From Flavobacterium luteolum (GTDB lineage: Bacteria > Bacteroidota > Bacteroidia > Flavobacteriales > Flavobacteriaceae): a DNA stretch of 64,000 nt. Positions within the stretch are counted from its first letter, which is position 1. Each line of letters opens with the position of its first letter. The notes beneath the pieces are model-generated. The model searched no databases. It saw nothing but the letters and a program-made list of their open reading frames with translations, and was not told the origin of the DNA. Shown piece by piece: positions 61,707 to 64,000 of the stretch. Both the position numbers and the translations under genes were made by a program. The stretch is taken from contig NZ_CP114286.1 in NCBI RefSeq assembly GCF_027111275.1, forward strand, positions 1,550,001 through 1,614,000, in the 5' to 3' direction.

Positions 61707-62792
61707 TTACGATTTTTTAACGTCAGTTTTTGCTGTTTTATTTGCTTTTTCGAGCGTAAAAGAGAATTCAGAGCCAATTCCGAACTCACTTTCTACATAA
61801 ACTTTCTCTTTGTGTGCTTCAATAATATGCTTTACAATTGCCAGACCTAAACCAGAACCACCTTCAGATCGTGTTCCGCTTTTATCCACTCGGTAAAAAC
61901 GCTCAAAAAGTCTTGGAATATTTTGTTTTTCAACGCCTTCTCCGTTATCACTAATACGAATTAAGACTTTTTTCTTGGTTAAATTTACTACGCCAACTTC
62001 AGTCAGACCGCCTTCTTTTCCGTACTTAATAGAGTTTACAATCAGATTTTCTAAAACTTGCTGTATTCTGTCCTGATCTCCTCGAATCATTACAGACTGC
62101 ACATTTTTACTTTCAAAAGCCAATTTGATTTTCTTTTTATCGGCTTTCATTTCAAGCAGTTCAAAAACATTCTGAATTAATTCGACAATATCAAAATCAG
62201 TCATATTGAGATCTAAATCGCCCGATTCTAATTTGGTAATCATATCCAAATCTTCTACAATATATATAAGACGTTCTACTCCTTTTTCGGCACGTTTTAA
62301 ATATTTCTTTCTGATATTTTTATCGTCCATTGCGCCGTCAAGCAAAGTTGAAACGTAACCTTGAACAGTAAATAAAGGTGTTTTCAATTCGTGCGAAACG
62401 TTTCCTAAAAACTCTCTTCTATATTGCTCACGGATTTCGAGCATTTCGATTTCTAGTTTTTTATCTGTCGCAAACTTTTTCACTTCACGCGAAAGCGTTT
62501 CCATATCGGTATTAATCGGCTGATTGATTAATGTTGTGGATTCTAGCAACGAAACCTCATCGTAAATTTTCTTCACCCTTCGGTAAATAAAGCGTTCTAC
62601 ACGATATTGTAAAACCAGAAAAGAGAAAATATAGATTACGATTATGAAAATTATTCCAAACGCAACTTGATGTTTTAGTTGATTTTTATAAAATAATGAC
62701 ATTAACATCAGTACAAATGCTGTTGTAAAAAGACTGATATACAATGCCGATTTTATGGCGAATTTGTATGTTTTTTTAAAATTAATTTTCAT
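61707..62792 (-). CDS. Sensor histidine kinase, PhoR-like
   Basis: The 361-residue membrane kinase has two transmembrane helices (about residues 13-34 and 42-62), a short linker, the dimerisation/phosphoacceptor helix EFLGNVSHELKTPLFTVQGY (His is the phosphorylated residue) and a HATPase domain with NLIVNSIKYG, DNGEGV and GGSGLGLAIVKHIIEAH. The pairing with a PhoB-type regulator and phosphate porin suggests phosphate sensing. It is separated from the regulator gene by element D. Confidence 0.92.
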   Translation of the reverse strand: MKINFKKTYKFAIKSALYISLFTTAFVLMLMSLFYKNQLKHQVAFGIIFIIVIYIFSFLVLQYRVERFIYRRVKKIYDEVSLLESTTLINQPINTDMETLSREVKKFATDKKLEIEMLEIREQYRREFLGNVSHELKTPLFTVQGYVSTLLDGAMDDKNIRKKYLKRAEKGVERLIYIVEDLDMITKLESGDLDLNMTDFDIVELIQNVFELLEMKADKKKIKLAFESKNVQSVMIRGDQDRIQQVLENLIVNSIKYGKEGGLTEVGVVNLTKKKVLIRISDNGEGVEKQNIPRLFERFYRVDKSGTRSEGGSGLGLAIVKHIIEAHKEKVYVESEFGIGSEFSFTLEKANKTAKTDVKKS

Positions 62793-62833
62793 TGAAATAG
62801 TTAAATATTAAAACCAATTAAAGATTATTTTTC

Positions 62834-62993
62834 ACCATATAAGTAATATAAGTTCATTTAAAAATAACTTTTTTTGGGAATAAATAATAATTTTGAAAAG
62901 CCCATCTTTATCAAAGTCAGACTTTGACAAAAATGAGCTTTTTTATTTTAAAGTAAACTATAATTTTAAATGAACTTATAATACTTATATGGT
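62834..62993. repeat. Composite inverted-repeat element D (AACCATATAAG family)
   Basis: 30-bp arms at 62834-62863 and 62964-62993 are complementary with one mismatch (ACCATATAAGTAATATAAGT..). The interior has a terminator-like hairpin (62896-62942). The right arm ends 18 nt from the response-regulator stop codon. Confidence 0.9.
62896..62942 (-). terminator. Terminator-like hairpin inside element D
   Basis: AAAAGCCCATCTTTATCAAA.. (62896-62918) pairs with 62920-62942 with a few mismatches around one base. It could attenuate read-through from the regulator gene to the kinase gene. Confidence 0.6.
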
Positions 62994-63011
62994 TCATTTT
63001 TTATAGAAATA

Positions 63012-63695
63012 CTAAACTTCAAATTTGTAACCTACACCTTTTATGGTTTTAAAAAGATCTTCGCCTATTTTTTCGCGCAGTTTTCTGATGTGAACATCGA
63101 TTGTTCTTCCTCCAACCACAACTTCGTTACCCCAAACTTTATCCAAGATTTCGTCTCTTTTAAAAACTTTACCTGGTTTTGAAGCCAATAGATAGAATAA
63201 TTCGAATTCTTTTCTTGGCAAAGCAATTTCTACATTGCCTTTTATGATTTTGTATTCCTCACGATTAATCTCGATTCCGCCTACATTTAAAGTATCTGTA
63301 ACAACTTCTTGTTCCTTTAATCTTCTTAACAGCGCCTTTACTTTTGAGACCAATAATTTTGGTTTAATTGGTTTTGTAATATAGTCATCGGCACCTGCAT
63401 CAAAACCAGCTACTTGAGAATAATCTTCGCTTCTTGCTGTAAGGAATGTTATGATAACATTATTTAATTCAGGAATTTTTCTAATATGCTCGCAAGCCTC
63501 CATTCCGTCCATTTCTGCCATCATCACGTCCATAATGATTAATTCTGGCAACTCTTTCTGTGCTTTTGCTATAGCATCTTTTCCATTAGAAGCTGTAACA
63601 ATCTGATAGCCTTCCTGAGCAAGGTTATAGCCAACGATTTCTAAGATATCTGGTTCGTCGTCAACTAATAAAATCTTAGTTTGTGTTTTTTTCAT
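63012..63695 (-). CDS. Response regulator, PhoB-like (OmpR family)
   Basis: The start at 63695 (MKKTQTKILLVDDEPDILEI) gives 227 residues. The receiver domain has acidic pocket Asp12/Asp13, phosphoacceptor Asp at about residue 56 (IIMDVMMAEMDG) and Lys in DYITKPIKPKLL. The C-terminal winged helix ends VVGGRTIDVHIRKLREKIGE and TIKGVGYKFEV. It probably activates the Pho regulon here. Confidence 0.94.
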   Translation of the reverse strand: MKKTQTKILLVDDEPDILEIVGYNLAQEGYQIVTASNGKDAIAKAQKELPELIIMDVMMAEMDGMEACEHIRKIPELNNVIITFLTARSEDYSQVAGFDAGADDYITKPIKPKLLVSKVKALLRRLKEQEVVTDTLNVGGIEINREEYKIIKGNVEIALPRKEFELFYLLASKPGKVFKRDEILDKVWGNEVVVGGRTIDVHIRKLREKIGEDLFKTIKGVGYKFEV

Positions 63696-63802
63696 AAATA
63701 GCAAAAATTGAGATTTTTATATCGAAACTTCTTCATTAAACATTCGATATTTCTTATTTCACAGGGTAAATATACTAACAAAAGAACCTTTAAAAAATGG
63801 TG

Positions 63803-63872
63803 TTAACCGTAATTTAATCTCGTAACAATTTGATAATCTTAACAACACAAAAACATAACAAGTCGGTAACAT
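63803..63872 (+). promoter_or_regulatory. Candidate Pho-box-like repeats upstream of the right-edge gene
   Basis: TTAACCG (63803) and TTAATCT (63814) are 11 bp apart, and ATAACAA (63855) and GTAACAT (63866) are 11 bp apart; TAAC occurs five times in about 70 bp. TTTCTTTG (63892-63899) could be the -7. Weaker than the array at 61590. Confidence 0.35.
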
Positions 63873-63938
63873 GGACTTCACAGAGCGGTTCTTTCTTTGC
63901 ACAAAAATAATTAAGACACAAACACAACACTGAAAAAA

Positions 63939-64000
63939 ATGAAATTCAATCTAAGATTTCTCTTTATTGCATTATTTATCTGTACGATTTCGATCGCGCA
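63939..64000 (+). CDS. Secreted or outer-membrane protein (cut by window edge)
   Basis: ATG at 63939 begins a 20-residue signal peptide (MKFNLRFLFIALFICTISIA, 19-20 residues visible). Only the signal sequence is inside the window, so nothing more can be said except that it is exported. It is divergent from the PhoB-like regulator gene. Confidence 0.7.
   Translation, partial: MKFNLRFLFIALFICTISIA

Overview
The window looks like a chromosomal segment of a Flavobacterium, probably from the F. johnsoniae side of the genus. It is AT-rich. Ribosome-binding purine tracts are weak or absent, and several genes carry the Bacteroidota -7 promoter motif TAnnTTTG. The gene content is typical of the group: SusC-like/OMP beta-barrel receptor, DUF3857 proteins, DUF1501/DUF1800 pair, fused DAHP synthase-chorismate mutase, and an AraC regulator with a membrane N-terminus. 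I see no rRNA, tRNA, CRISPR array, transposase or prophage. The assignment rests on gene content and motifs, not on a database comparison.

Layout. 1-10 kb: two serine beta-lactamase-like hydrolases (the first cut by the window edge), a penicillin acylase-type Ntn hydrolase, an AsmA/DUF748-like envelope protein, a cysteine-rich 598-residue protein of unknown function and a glycine-zipper lipoprotein. 10-15 kb: kynureninase, queA, aroA and a MazG-like pyrophosphohydrolase. 15-23 kb: four consecutive DUF3857/transglutaminase-like secreted proteins, three of which have lost catalytic residues. 23-30 kb: dtd, a four-helix-bundle (S23) ORF bounded by a perfect 35-bp inverted repeat, rsgA, then the aromatic amino-acid operon pheA - aminotransferase - tyrA - aroF/chorismate mutase. 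A Phe/Tyr-rich leader peptide and terminator/antiterminator precede that operon. 30-38 kb: DUF1501/DUF1800, two small unknown genes, class I ribonucleotide reductase (nrdB, nrdA) and a DUF3109 Cys-rich protein. 38-50 kb: mixed housekeeping and envelope genes (DUF4412, MarC, a flavoprotein, CtpA protease, dCMP deaminase, HupE/UreJ-like, TerB-like, fbp, GNAT, aspartate kinase, XRE regulator). 50-58 kb: small membrane proteins, two DUF5808 paralogues flanking a TonB-type receptor and its probable AraC regulator, a giant outer-membrane barrel and an Ala/Lys-rich secreted protein with a PBCV-type basic adaptor tail. 58-64 kb: a MurG-like glycosyltransferase, an OprP-like porin, and a PhoR/PhoB-type two-component pair. 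Candidate Pho-box-like repeats lie upstream of the porin and of the gene cut by the right edge.

The most unusual property is the intergenic DNA. Many 3' intergenic regions carry long perfect or near-perfect inverted repeats whose right arm ends 6-26 nt from the stop codon of the following minus-strand gene. Four of these share one arm sequence (AACCATATAAG...ATATAAGTT), and in three of the four the arms enclose an intrinsic-terminator-like hairpin. Other arms belong to different repeat families but have the same architecture. Together with the S23 cassette they suggest families of small non-autonomous mobile or RNA-structural elements that colonise 3' ends in this genome.
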